DNA of 64,000 nucleotides, from the NCBI GenBank assembly GCA_012839475.1, contig DUNG01000020.1, positions 284,892-348,891 of the forward strand. The letters are read 5' to 3'. Position 1 is the stretch's first letter. Every line of letters begins with the position of its first letter. The notes under the pieces are model-generated. The model worked only from the letters and a program-made list of their open reading frames with translations. It made no database searches and had not been told where the DNA came from. The translations under genes and the position numbers were made by a program. Of this stretch, positions 43,812-52,520 are shown one piece after another. Source of the DNA: Petrimonas sp. (lineage in GTDB: Bacteria > Bacteroidota > Bacteroidia > Bacteroidales > Dysgonomonadaceae).

Positions 43812-45809
43812 TCACGACAGCATTACCTGCCCACCGGTGATGGGCAACGCTTGTCCCGTTTCACCGCACTGCTCCATCAGGTAGAGTACCCCCCTGGTCA
43901 CCTGCTCAGGTGTGCATCCCTTTCTCATGGGCACCTTCGATAGGTAGAACTCCTTCACCTCCTCAACGGTTTGCGCACCCGGCACTTTCCCCGCTTTCAG
44001 GTACTGCACGAACAGGCCATTATCGGGATCGCTCCAGAGGGGTCCCTCGTAAAAGTTCCCGGGGCATACCGCGTTCACCTTGATCCGGTAGGGGGCCAGC
44101 TCCAGGGCGAACGACTGGGTAAGCCCTATCCCGCCGAACTTTCCACCGGCGTAGGCAAAGTTGACCCGGCTCCCCTCGAGGCCCGACTTGGAGTTCACCT
44201 GTATGATATCGGCGTAGTAGTCTTTGTGCCCATATTTCGTTTGAAGCTTCATTACCTTACTCGCCACCTTCGCGCAGAAGAAATAGGCGTTGTAGTTGAT
44301 TTTGGTAACGAAGTCGAAATTCTCGGGGGTCATCTCCTCCAACCCCCCGGCACGGAGAACACCCGCGTTGCTGATAAAGCAGTCAATCGCGCCGAACTGG
44401 CAGACCGACAGGTGGATCAGGTTCTCCAGGCTGGTTAGATCGGCCACGTTGGTCTTCACGAACAGGGCACGGTTGTTTCCCGCCAGTCTATTAAACAGCT
44501 CCACCGTGGCCTTGCCCGCCTCCTCGTTGAGGTCGGCCACCACGATGTTGGCCCCCTCGTCTAGGAGGCAACGGCCGATTCCCTCGCCAAACCCTTGGGC
44601 TGCCCCGGTGATAACGATGGTACGGTTTTCAACACGCCCCCTGGCGGTCGCCGCTCCCACACTACGGCGGTAGTTTTCCACTTCCCAATTATCAATAAAC
44701 TGCACCTGCTCCGGTGTCATCGGATGCGGTCCCCCGAACGACCGGGCAATATAGGCCACCTTCATCGCGTCTTCAAACACGTCGAGGATGGTGTCGCACT
44801 GCTTGGCGTGATCGCCCACGGCCACCAATCCAATTCCTCTAATCAACAGCACCTTGGGAGGATAACCAAACCGTTCAGTGAACGCGGGGATCGCTTTCTC
44901 GCCTTCGGCAATCAGTTCCTCCGGCGTTTCACCATTCAGGAAAAGGTAGTTCGACTTGCAGTAAACGATACCGTCGGGGGTAAAAGGATGCGCGATCGCC
45001 CGTTGATTTTCCGGGCTATCGCTATAGTGCTTGATCAGCGCGTTGTTCCTCACCTTCAACGTCTTCAGCTCTTGTCCCGAAAGCAACATCCGTAGTGCCG
45101 GCAGCAGATCTGCGGCGCGGCGGCAGGTCTCCAGCTCTCCCACGGGAAACGGGATGGTCATGGCCTCTTCGATTTTCTTCAGGATAGCGTCATACAGCTC
45201 ACGTATCTCCACCGTACTGTCGGCTCCCACGAAGATACCGTGGTTTTGCAGCAAAATCACCCGTGGCTCCTCGTTGTATGTAGCACGGTAGTCAGCGATC
45301 TTGTCGCTTACCGCCTTGAAAAGGACGTAGCCCGGATCGGTGTACGGCACGTAGAGCGTTTTCTTACCGAACAGCTTTTCCACCCCTTGCTCCGCGTTTC
45401 GCGCGCAGAGGAGACCGTTCACCGCGGTAGGGTGAAGGTGTACCACGAACGGCCAATTGATCGCGTCGTGGAGTGATGTCTCCACCGACGGACGTCTCCC
45501 CTTGGTGAGGGTGGCTGCCGCCAGGTCGTTCTTCACCTGCTCCTCCCGTTCGTCCGGCTGCTCACTATACGTTTTCGTGGCCATCGGTGCCAGCTTGCTC
45601 CTATCAAGCACGGCAAAGCCATCTACCGTGATCGTGGCCAGCGGGTGCCCGCTCGCCTTAACCCATATTTTCTCTTCGTTCTTATAGGAGGTATTACCCC
45701 CTCCAGCGATCACGAACCGGTTGTCCTTACCATAAAATCGCGATATATCGACCAGCTCCTCCAGTTTGCCGAGCTCTTTGGCATCAATGTCACGTAACTC
45801 TCTCTTCAT
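43812..45809 (-). CDS. bifunctional class II aldolase / short-chain dehydrogenase (RhaEW-like)
   Basis: A 665-residue fusion. The N-terminal aldolase/adducin domain (about 1-370) shows FVIAGGGNTSYKNEEKIWVK, zinc-ligand motif VVHLHPTAVNG and LLQNHGIFVG. The C-terminal short-chain dehydrogenase (about 395-665) shows VITGAAQGFGEGIG, ISNAGVLRAGG and the YAGGKFGG catalytic Tyr-Lys pair (the spacing fits YxxxK). RhaEW-type fusions split rhamnulose 1-phosphate and oxidise the L-lactaldehyde formed. Whether this protein does so, or handles another deoxy-sugar phosphate, is not settled; the rhamnose locus 10 kb away lacks an aldolase. Confidence 0.85.
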   Translation of the reverse strand: MKRELRDIDAKELGKLEELVDISRFYGKDNRFVIAGGGNTSYKNEEKIWVKASGHPLATITVDGFAVLDRSKLAPMATKTYSEQPDEREEQVKNDLAAATLTKGRRPSVETSLHDAINWPFVVHLHPTAVNGLLCARNAEQGVEKLFGKKTLYVPYTDPGYVLFKAVSDKIADYRATYNEEPRVILLQNHGIFVGADSTVEIRELYDAILKKIEEAMTIPFPVGELETCRRAADLLPALRMLLSGQELKTLKVRNNALIKHYSDSPENQRAIAHPFTPDGIVYCKSNYLFLNGETPEELIAEGEKAIPAFTERFGYPPKVLLIRGIGLVAVGDHAKQCDTILDVFEDAMKVAYIARSFGGPHPMTPEQVQFIDNWEVENYRRSVGAATARGRVENRTIVITGAAQGFGEGIGRCLLDEGANIVVADLNEEAGKATVELFNRLAGNNRALFVKTNVADLTSLENLIHLSVCQFGAIDCFISNAGVLRAGGLEEMTPENFDFVTKINYNAYFFCAKVASKVMKLQTKYGHKDYYADIIQVNSKSGLEGSRVNFAYAGGKFGGIGLTQSFALELAPYRIKVNAVCPGNFYEGPLWSDPDNGLFVQYLKAGKVPGAQTVEEVKEFYLSKVPMRKGCTPEQVTRGVLYLMEQCGETGQALPITGGQVMLS

Positions 45810-45826
45810 CGTTCACTTATTATTTT

Positions 45827-46117
45827 ACTTATCTTTCGCATGTAACTGTTTCAACTTATTGCCTTTTCTGTCGTCTCTCGGCAAAACTCAAGCATGCTTG
45901 TTTCTGCTCTCGCTCCTAAGAAAATTAATAGCTTTCAGGCTCGACAGGCACAAATCCTGCGACCCATCTTCTGCTCGCTCGCTAAAAGAAAAGAACTTGC
46001 TAACGCTTCAAACAGCTTTTCTTTTTTAACGCAATCTTCGCAGGATGTGTCCCCGCAGGAGTTTATGAGGTCTTCGTTCTGAAAGCTGAAACAGTAAACA
46101 ACATGCGAAAGATAAGT
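45827..46117. repeat. 291-bp structured element with 17-bp perfect terminal inverted repeats
   Basis: ACTTATCTTTCGCATGT (45827-45843) pairs perfectly with 46101-46117. ACTGTTTCA (45845-45853) then pairs with TGAAACAGT (46087-46095). Inside are AGCTTTCAG with CTGAAAGCT, TCCTGCG with CGCAGGA, AAAAGAAAAG with CTTTTCTTTT and a CAAGCATGCTTG palindrome. It fills the 332-nt gap between the PHP and aldolase genes and codes for no convincing protein. Internal words match the repeats at 32571 and 49923. Confidence 0.8.
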
Positions 46118-46141
46118 TTTTTATATTACTCAACATCCCAA

Positions 46142-47362
46142 TCATTTGCCCTGTATCAACTGGTCCCCCAACTTCACGAACTCCTCCCTCCGGGAGCGAT
46201 CGACGTACCCCAGTCCTTGAAGGCCCTGCTTCTCCTCGTCACCTCGCTTTCCGGGCGTGACCAGAGGGTTGTCGTCCACCTTGACGTACCCCTCCAAACC
46301 CTGTGCCACCAGGTGCTGGTGTGCCGCGATCACGCAAGCCCCCCCGTAGTTAATTTGCTTGAGCTTGAGTGTCAAGGGTACGCCGCCGCGAGCGAACAGC
46401 TCAATCGGCTCCATGGCGGGCGTGTTGTGTTCGCTGCCGAAGGTCACCACGAACCCCTGCTCATGCAGGTAGGAGGCGTACTCCTCCAGGCGCCGGACAT
46501 CGTTTCGCGTGGTAATAAACTCCACGGAGTGGAAACCCCTTTCAGTCAATCGCCGGGCGGCCTGCTCCAGGTTCCCTTCAAAGTCGGTATAGCCCCCGCC
46601 TGAGTTGTCCGCCAAAAAGGGATAGGTTGGAATCCCCCCAGCGGCCAGAATAATCTCGCGTACCTGCTCCACCGGGAGGAAGGCAGCGGCCTCCTCCGGC
46701 ACGAAGGCAGCACCCCCCGCTTTTAACAGGTTTCCACGGATCTCGTTCTCCACGCCAGCGACATCGTCCATCGGCGCCTTCAGGGCTTTGCCGCCAAACA
46801 ACACCTCAAGGGCCTCCTTGACCTTCTGCCCGTCGCCCCCGTATCGCTCCAACAACTTTACCCGCAGCGCTTTCGCGAGGTGGCGCTCACGGACGAGCCC
46901 TTTGGTCAGCTCGCTCGTTATCCACTGGAAGTCGAGACTAAAGCCGAAGCCTGCCGACTGGAGCAGCTCGTTCAGCTTCCCGCACATCGCCTCCACCTGT
47001 CTGTTGGCCTCTTCCACCACCGCATTCAAGCGCGAGGCGTAGGGTTCCGCCAAGCGAAACGGGTAAGCCAACCCTTTACCACTCAGATAAGTGCGACCCG
47101 GGTTCACGGGGTCATTCACCCGCAGTCCAGCCTCCTGCTCCTTCTCATCCAGCGCGATAAACTCGATACCGAAGAGCGGGTACAGGCCACGCTTCTCGCA
47201 ACCTTTAGCCCACTCTTCGTATCCTCGGGTAGTGTAAAAATCGTTGATGCCGACCACCTCCACCCCTTCGCGTTTAGCCCTGTCCAAGGCGTCATCAACG
47301 TCTTGAAACGCACTAAACGAGTAGGGGGTGTGCAGGTGCGCATTCACCTTTTTCGGCTCCAT
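46142..47362 (-). CDS. PHP-domain protein in the dehydrogenase cluster
   Basis: A 406-residue cytoplasmic protein (no signal) with a PHP metal-binding start, VNAHLHTPYSFSAFQDVDDA (6-25), then VVGINDFYTT, LFGIEFIA and C-terminal FGSEHNTPAMEP. A helical insert (about 100-210) separates the metal motifs. PHP proteins hydrolyse phosphate esters; the substrate here is unknown. It sits 46 nt downstream of the E1 gene on the same strand, so a role in the same pathway is likely, perhaps removing phosphate from a sugar intermediate (inference). Confidence 0.8.
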   Translation of the reverse strand: MEPKKVNAHLHTPYSFSAFQDVDDALDRAKREGVEVVGINDFYTTRGYEEWAKGCEKRGLYPLFGIEFIALDEKEQEAGLRVNDPVNPGRTYLSGKGLAYPFRLAEPYASRLNAVVEEANRQVEAMCGKLNELLQSAGFGFSLDFQWITSELTKGLVRERHLAKALRVKLLERYGGDGQKVKEALEVLFGGKALKAPMDDVAGVENEIRGNLLKAGGAAFVPEEAAAFLPVEQVREIILAAGGIPTYPFLADNSGGGYTDFEGNLEQAARRLTERGFHSVEFITTRNDVRRLEEYASYLHEQGFVVTFGSEHNTPAMEPIELFARGGVPLTLKLKQINYGGACVIAAHQHLVAQGLEGYVKVDDNPLVTPGKRGDEEKQGLQGLGYVDRSRREEFVKLGDQLIQGK

Positions 47363-47408
47363 AGCGGATATATTTTTTGGACTTCAATATTTTTAATCTT
47401 CTCACCTA

Positions 47409-49868
47409 TCAAACCCCGTTTTTGGCCCGACGAATTATCTCCCCATCGGTGAAATTTTGCCCGGGAATATAGTTCTTAAGTGGCTGAATCCGTTCATGGA
47501 TCAAGTCCAGGAACCAGCTCGGCTGCGGGAAGAACGCCGCCTCCAACTCATGTGCCGGCGTGATCCAGTTGCGCGAGCCCAGCACGGCGACGGGTGCGTC
47601 GAGCCAGTCGAAAGCCAGTTGGCTCACGTTGGTCGCCAGGTCGTTCAGGAACGAACCGCGGGCGGTAGCGTCACCGGCAATGATGATCTTACCGGTCTTC
47701 TTCACCGAGGCGATGACCTTCTCGTAGTTGAACGGCACCAGCGTACGGGCATCAATCACCTCCACGCTCATACCATATTTCTCTTCAAGCTCCTTCGCGG
47801 CCGTTAGCGCAGGGTAGAGGGTGTGACCGACCGTCAGGAAGGTGATATCGTTCCCCTCCTTCTTTACATCGGGTTCGCCTATGGGAATCTCGTAGTACCC
47901 CTCGGGCACACCCCCCTCGTGGAACTGCTCACCCACGTCATACGCCCGCTGGCTCTCGAAGAACACCACCGGGTCGGTGCCCTGCAGCGCGGCGTTCATC
48001 AACCCCTTCGCATCGTACGGCGTTACCGGGAAACAGACCTTTATCCCGGGGATATGGGCCACCAGGGAGGTCCAGTCCTGCGAGTGTTGTGCCCCGTACT
48101 TGGATCCCACCGACACCCTCACCACGACCGGCATCTGCAACACGTTGCCGCTCATTGCCTGCCACTTGGGCAGCTGGTTGAATATCTCGTCACCCGCCCT
48201 GCCGATAAAGTCGCAGTACATGATCTCCGGGATCACGCGTCCGCCGCACATCGCGTAACCTATGGCCGTGCCCACGATTGAGGCCTCCGAAATGGGCGAG
48301 TTAAACAGGCGGTGGTAGGGCAGCGACTCGGTAAGCCCGTTATAGACCGCGAAGGCACCTCCCCAGTCACGGTTCTCTTCACCGTAAGCCACCAGTGATG
48401 CATCCTTGTAGAAACGATCGATAATCGCCTCGAAAATAGCATCGCGCAGTTGGTACTGCTTCATCTTGCTATAGGGCTTGCCGTCGGCATCAAACGCAAA
48501 ACGCTCTTTCGCCGCGATCCGTTTCACCCGGGGATTCTCCTCCATCGGGATCAACACATCGGGTTTCGCGTCGGAGAAGCTGTCCACCGACCCGTTGGAG
48601 AACATCATATCACCGATCACGTCCGGGTTTTTCATCCTTGGGGAGATGGTTTCGTCGATCGCTTTGCGGAACAGCTCGTCAAGTAGCTTCAGTATCCCCT
48701 CACACGTTGCATCAAGCTCCTGGCTCGTCGCCACGCCAGCTTCCACCAGTTGCTCCCCGTAGGTTCTAATGCAGTCTTGCGCTTCCCACGCTTCTACCTC
48801 CTCCTTGGTCCGGTAGGAGGATGCGTCAGACGGCGAGTGGCCGCTATAGCGGTAGGTCAGCACGTCGAGCAACACAGGCCCCTTCTTCTCCTCGATCACC
48901 TTGCGTTTGCGCTTGTAGGCGTCGATCACTGCCAGCGGGTTGTAACCATCCACCCGTTCGGCATGCATCTGGTCGGGGTTCACACCCGCGCCCACGCGTG
49001 CGGCTATCCCGTAACCCATCGTTTCGCCGCAGGTCTGTCCACCCATGCCGTACTGGTTGTTCATGATGTTGAAGATGACGGGGAGACCCCCTTTCATGTC
49101 GCCTTCCCACAGCTCACGGAACTGATCCATCGCGGCAAAGGTGATCCCTTCCCACACCGGGCCACACGCCAGCGAGGCGTCCCCGATGTTGGCGACCACG
49201 AGGCCCGGCTTGCGGTTCACCTTCTTGTAGAGGGCCGCACCCACGGCGATATCGCCTGAGCCACCCACGATCGCGTTGTTCGGGTACACACCGAACGGGG
49301 TGAAAAAGGCGTGCATGGAGCCGCCCAGCCCCTTGTTGAAACCGGTCTCCCGCGCGAATATCTCCGCCAGGGTACCGTAAACCAAGAAGCGTTTGGCCAG
49401 CTCCTTGACCGATCCCTCGAAGCCCTCCTTAACGATCGCGAGGATGGTGCCACCGAAGAACCCCTCCATGATGGCCATCAACTCGTCATCGTCCAGTTTG
49501 TAAATGGCCGACATCCCCTTGGCCAATATCTCACCGTGCGAGCGGTGACTGCCGAAGATGAAGTCATCCACGTTCAGCGTCCAGGCCATCCCCACCGCGG
49601 CCGCTTCCTGGCCGATGGAGAGGTGCGCCGGTCCCGGGTGGTTGTAAGGGGTTCCGTTATACTCGCCCTGGGTTTTGATTAAATTCAGCATGGTCTCGAA
49701 CTCGCGGATAAGTACCATGTCATGGTAAATAGCTTTGAACTCTTCCGCGGTGAAATTTTCCATTTCATCCTTCACGCTCTTACGGTATTGATTCACGGGA
49801 ATCGGCTGAAATTCGATGTATCCCGGCTGACGTACCTTGGAAGGATCTATCGGTTGTACTTTTGGCAT
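47409..49868 (-). CDS. 2-oxoacid dehydrogenase E1, fused alpha and beta subunits
   Basis: An 819-residue fusion. The alpha half (about 35-420) has HLSIGQEAAAVG, GGSMHAFF and the TPP motif from VANIGDASLACGP to NIMNNQYGMGG. The beta half (about 455-800) has EENRDWGGAF, SPISEASIVGTAIGYAM and EVIDARTLVPFN. It decarboxylates a 2-oxoacid and passes the acyl group to E2. The E2 gene is upstream and E3 is the last gene of the cluster. Branched-chain 2-oxoacids, pyruvate or acetoin are possible; sequence alone does not decide. Confidence 0.9.
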   Translation of the reverse strand: MPKVQPIDPSKVRQPGYIEFQPIPVNQYRKSVKDEMENFTAEEFKAIYHDMVLIREFETMLNLIKTQGEYNGTPYNHPGPAHLSIGQEAAAVGMAWTLNVDDFIFGSHRSHGEILAKGMSAIYKLDDDELMAIMEGFFGGTILAIVKEGFEGSVKELAKRFLVYGTLAEIFARETGFNKGLGGSMHAFFTPFGVYPNNAIVGGSGDIAVGAALYKKVNRKPGLVVANIGDASLACGPVWEGITFAAMDQFRELWEGDMKGGLPVIFNIMNNQYGMGGQTCGETMGYGIAARVGAGVNPDQMHAERVDGYNPLAVIDAYKRKRKVIEEKKGPVLLDVLTYRYSGHSPSDASSYRTKEEVEAWEAQDCIRTYGEQLVEAGVATSQELDATCEGILKLLDELFRKAIDETISPRMKNPDVIGDMMFSNGSVDSFSDAKPDVLIPMEENPRVKRIAAKERFAFDADGKPYSKMKQYQLRDAIFEAIIDRFYKDASLVAYGEENRDWGGAFAVYNGLTESLPYHRLFNSPISEASIVGTAIGYAMCGGRVIPEIMYCDFIGRAGDEIFNQLPKWQAMSGNVLQMPVVVRVSVGSKYGAQHSQDWTSLVAHIPGIKVCFPVTPYDAKGLMNAALQGTDPVVFFESQRAYDVGEQFHEGGVPEGYYEIPIGEPDVKKEGNDITFLTVGHTLYPALTAAKELEEKYGMSVEVIDARTLVPFNYEKVIASVKKTGKIIIAGDATARGSFLNDLATNVSQLAFDWLDAPVAVLGSRNWITPAHELEAAFFPQPSWFLDLIHERIQPLKNYIPGQNFTDGEIIRRAKNGV

Positions 49869-49922
49869 TGTTATATGATTTTTTGATAATTTGTTTACTT
49901 ATTTCTTACTTACATTTGCCTC

Positions 49923-50030
49923 TTTCTTTCAAGTTCACTTCGTAGATATTTTCTGCGTTCGACATAGCTCAAGTAAACTTGGCTCTGTTCTCACTTATCG
50001 AAAATATTCGACCTTCGCTTTGAAAAGAAA
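49923..50030. repeat. structured intergenic repeat between E1 and E2
   Basis: TTTCTTTCAA (49923-49932) pairs with TTTGAAAAGAAA (50019-50030), ATATTTTC (49946-49953) with GAAAATAT (50000-50007), and an inner CAAGT-AA-ACTTG hairpin lies at 49970-49981. The inner part closely matches the repeat unit at 32571-32739, including the CTTGGCT-CTGTTC words. Confidence 0.75.
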
Positions 50031-50041
50031 AACATATATCA

Positions 50042-51499
50042 CTAAAAGTCCAGTTGCAACGTCTCGATCTCGATGGCAATTTGCTTGAGGAAGCGGGTAG
50101 CCTCCCCACCATCGAGCGAGCGGTGGTCGTACGTGAGGCTCAACCCCATGTAGGGAACGAACGCGTAGACGCCGTTCCCCAAGTCCTTGGGTCTGGGCAC
50201 GATGGTATTCACCCCCAGGATGGCCGATTGCGGCAGGTTGATAACCGGCGTAAACATCTCCACCCCGTAATTACCCAGGTTCGACACGGTGAACGAGCCC
50301 ACCTCCGGTAAAAGGAGATCGGGGTTCACGCTGCCAGTTCGGCAGGCGGCCGCCAACTCTTTCATGCGGTTCGCAAGGTCGATGATTGACAGGTCGTCAG
50401 CATCCCGGATCACGGGCACCATCAGTCCCCGTTCGGTATCGACAGCCAGGCCCAAGTGTACCTTCTTGAAAAGCCGGATGGAGTCGCCTAAGAAGTGGCT
50501 GTTCACGTTCGGGAACTTCTTCAGCGCCTTGATCACCGCGAAGCAGACCATGTCGTTCAGGGTGATATTGGTATCGACACGTCCTTCCGCCAGCGCCTCC
50601 TTAGCGCTTTTACGAAGCTCCAGCAACCGGCGGGCATCCGCCCCCAGGTGGTGCGTGAGTTGCGCCGAGTTCTGCAGCGAAGCGTGCATAGACCGGGCGA
50701 TGAGCTTGCGAATATTTGATAATTTCCAATCCTCGTACTCCTCTCCCGGGGCAATACCCACGACGGGCGTTGGTGAAGTTGCCTGGGGTTTGGCTGAGCC
50801 TGTGAGGTGGATTGAAACGGCTACCGGGGTGACCAAGTCCGCTGCGCGGGCTCTGCCCGCAAGTCCGCTGCCTTTGATAGCCGGCTCCAGTCCCTCTTCC
50901 GAGGCCACCTTCTTCGCCAGCGCGGTCATCTTTGGACGCTCTTCAAGCGCCTGTTTCACGTCGCGCTCAATCACCCGCCCCCCGGGTCCCGTACCCTCCA
51001 GGCGTGTCGCATCTAAGGCATGCTCGCCCGCCAGCTTCCTGGCACGGGGAGAGGCAGGGCTCACACCGGCTTGTAGGCTAACTGAAGCCTTAAAGGGCGC
51101 TTCCCCACCAGCATCGGCTGCAACGGAGGAAGCGGTTCCAACTGTAGCGGGGGAAACGGCCGCACTGGCGGCAGGAGCCAACCCACTCGCGGGAGCGGCG
51201 CTTTCACTCACGCTACCAACGTCCGCTGCTCCTTCACCCAACAGCTCGCTAATATCTTCCCCTTCTTCGCCGATGATCATCATCCGGTCCAACACCGGCA
51301 CCTCATCCCCTTCACCCGCGAAGATGGCCAGGATCGTGCCATCAGCGGGTGATTCCTCCTCGAAAGAGGCCTTGTCCGTTTCGTAAGAAAAGAGCACCTC
51401 CCCCTTTTTCACGGGGTCACCCACCTTTTTCTTTAACTCGGTGATGATGCAACTCTCCACGGACTGCCCTTGTTTGGGCATGATAACTAAAACTGCCAT
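50042..51499 (-). CDS. dihydrolipoamide acyltransferase (E2)
   Basis: A 485-residue E2. The lipoyl domain (1-80) has its acceptor lysine K43 in ETDKASFEEE. An Ala/Pro/Ser-rich linker follows, then a peripheral-subunit-binding domain (SPRARKLAGEHALDATRLEG, about 150-169) and a second binding-domain-like piece with KVASEEGLEPAIKGSG. The C-terminal catalytic domain ends with SLTYDHRSLDGGEATRFLKQ, holding the His-Asp pair. The ATG at 51499 opens the lipoyl domain; an upstream codon at 51535 adds only unrelated residues. First gene of the minus-strand cluster. Confidence 0.92.
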   Translation of the reverse strand: MAVLVIMPKQGQSVESCIITELKKKVGDPVKKGEVLFSYETDKASFEEESPADGTILAIFAGEGDEVPVLDRMMIIGEEGEDISELLGEGAADVGSVSESAAPASGLAPAASAAVSPATVGTASSVAADAGGEAPFKASVSLQAGVSPASPRARKLAGEHALDATRLEGTGPGGRVIERDVKQALEERPKMTALAKKVASEEGLEPAIKGSGLAGRARAADLVTPVAVSIHLTGSAKPQATSPTPVVGIAPGEEYEDWKLSNIRKLIARSMHASLQNSAQLTHHLGADARRLLELRKSAKEALAEGRVDTNITLNDMVCFAVIKALKKFPNVNSHFLGDSIRLFKKVHLGLAVDTERGLMVPVIRDADDLSIIDLANRMKELAAACRTGSVNPDLLLPEVGSFTVSNLGNYGVEMFTPVINLPQSAILGVNTIVPRPKDLGNGVYAFVPYMGLSLTYDHRSLDGGEATRFLKQIAIEIETLQLDF

Positions 51500-51538
51500 T
51501 TGAAAAATATTATTTAAAGGTGCCCAAATCAACACGCG

Positions 51539-51566
51539 GCTTTCAAGCTAACTATCGCTTGAAAGC
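51539..51566. repeat. 9-bp perfect hairpin in the E2 leader
   Basis: GCTTTCAAG (51539-51547) and CTTGAAAGC (51558-51566) around a 10-nt loop. A minus-strand -7-like CAAAGATA at 51589-51596 would place this hairpin in the mRNA leader of the E2 cluster. Confidence 0.6.
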
Positions 51567-51709
51567 AACACAGGGGCAACCGTTCTCACAAAGATACCAG
51601 TTTAACGTGAGGAATCGGTTAAGTTATTGATTTATTTTCTATGATTTTTGACATGTGATGATACGGCTTGCCACCGGGTAAATCGTGAAAGCGACCACCG
51701 ATCCACGAG

Positions 51710-51949
51710 TCATTTACCCTCTGTAGAAAATGAGTACGAGAAGTCCTCCGTCTCTATTTCCCTTTTCTTGTTGGGCCTGTCCGACATCTTCACGTCGATC
51801 ACGGCACCCTTCATCAGCTCATCATGCTTCAAGAAGTTCCTCGTGTAGGGAGCCCGGTTGAACCGCATGCTCTTGATATAACGGTTCTCCAGGCTATTCT
51901 CCGGGGCGTTTATCACCACCTTATTCCCGTTTTCCAGGTGGATGGGAAC
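51710..51949 (-). pseudogene. C-terminal remnant of a GH92 alpha-mannosidase
   Basis: About 79 codons match the very end of family GH92 mannosidases: an LENGNKVVINAPENS stretch, then NRYIKSMRFN, FLKHDELMKGAVIDVKM and a SYSFS end. The body of the enzyme (about 650 residues) is missing, and the piece is joined out of frame to a D-lyxose isomerase fragment at about 51943-51955. It has no start of its own. Confidence 0.75.
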
Positions 51950-52520
51950 CTCCCCACCGTCTCGTGGAAACGGTTATCGGCAGTATCGTCATTCACCGTG
52001 CTCACCTCCCCTACCAACACCCGTCTCTTTCCCGGTTCCCCGTAAAAACGATGGTAAACACCCTGCTCCAGGCAGATGCTTTCCCCGGGGGTTAGCACCA
52101 CGCTCCCACCTGGCCGCACCACCCGTTCAATCCCGTCCGTCTTGAACGTCACCGGGGAATCCGCGAAGTCCTCATCCGGGGTGGAGTTATACAACTCGAT
52201 GACCAGGTTGCCCCCTCCGCGGTTGATGATGTCTTCCATTTTGTTCCAGTGAAAATGCATCAGCGTTTCTTGATTCTCCTCTACGATCATGATTTTTTCG
52301 GCATAGGGTTTTTGTCCACGTTCAGTTTCCCGTTACGCAAAGTAAACAAAAATAACCCACGTTTGTAAAAGTCACCGGAACCGAAATCGGTGATATCCCA
52401 TCCCAGCATGTTATCGATGATCTCCGTGTAGTGTTCTTTTTTCGTCTTTTGCCAGTCCGTCAAGCCCCAGTACGCCCATAGTGACACACTCGGGTAGTCC
52501 TTTTCTCCTCTAGTGCGGGT
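51943..52520 (-). pseudogene. D-lyxose/D-mannose isomerase remnant with frameshift
   Basis: Two pieces of one cupin-type sugar isomerase. The N-terminal piece (52287-52520) has DNMLGWDITDFGSGDF and GLFLFTLRNG. The C-terminal piece (down to about 51943) has KIMIVEENQ, HFHWNKMEDIINRGGGN (metal-binding His pair and Glu), LTPGESICLEQGVYH and NDDTADNRFHETVGRFP. A one-base loss near 52303 shifts the frame, the first 25 or so residues are gone and the last 15 or so are replaced by the GH92 piece. Its frame is open directly after the MFS stop codon. Confidence 0.78.

Noticed and set aside
45894..46082. Small plus-strand frame in the gap between PHP and aldolase genes
   Set aside because: It lies inside the nested inverted repeat, has no ribosome site and is explained by the repeat structure.
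50289..51386. A 365-codon plus-strand frame opposite the E2 gene
   Set aside because: It is Ser/Ala/Pro-rich, lies wholly antisense to a clear E2 and shows no domain; it is a by-product of the G+C-rich E2 linker.
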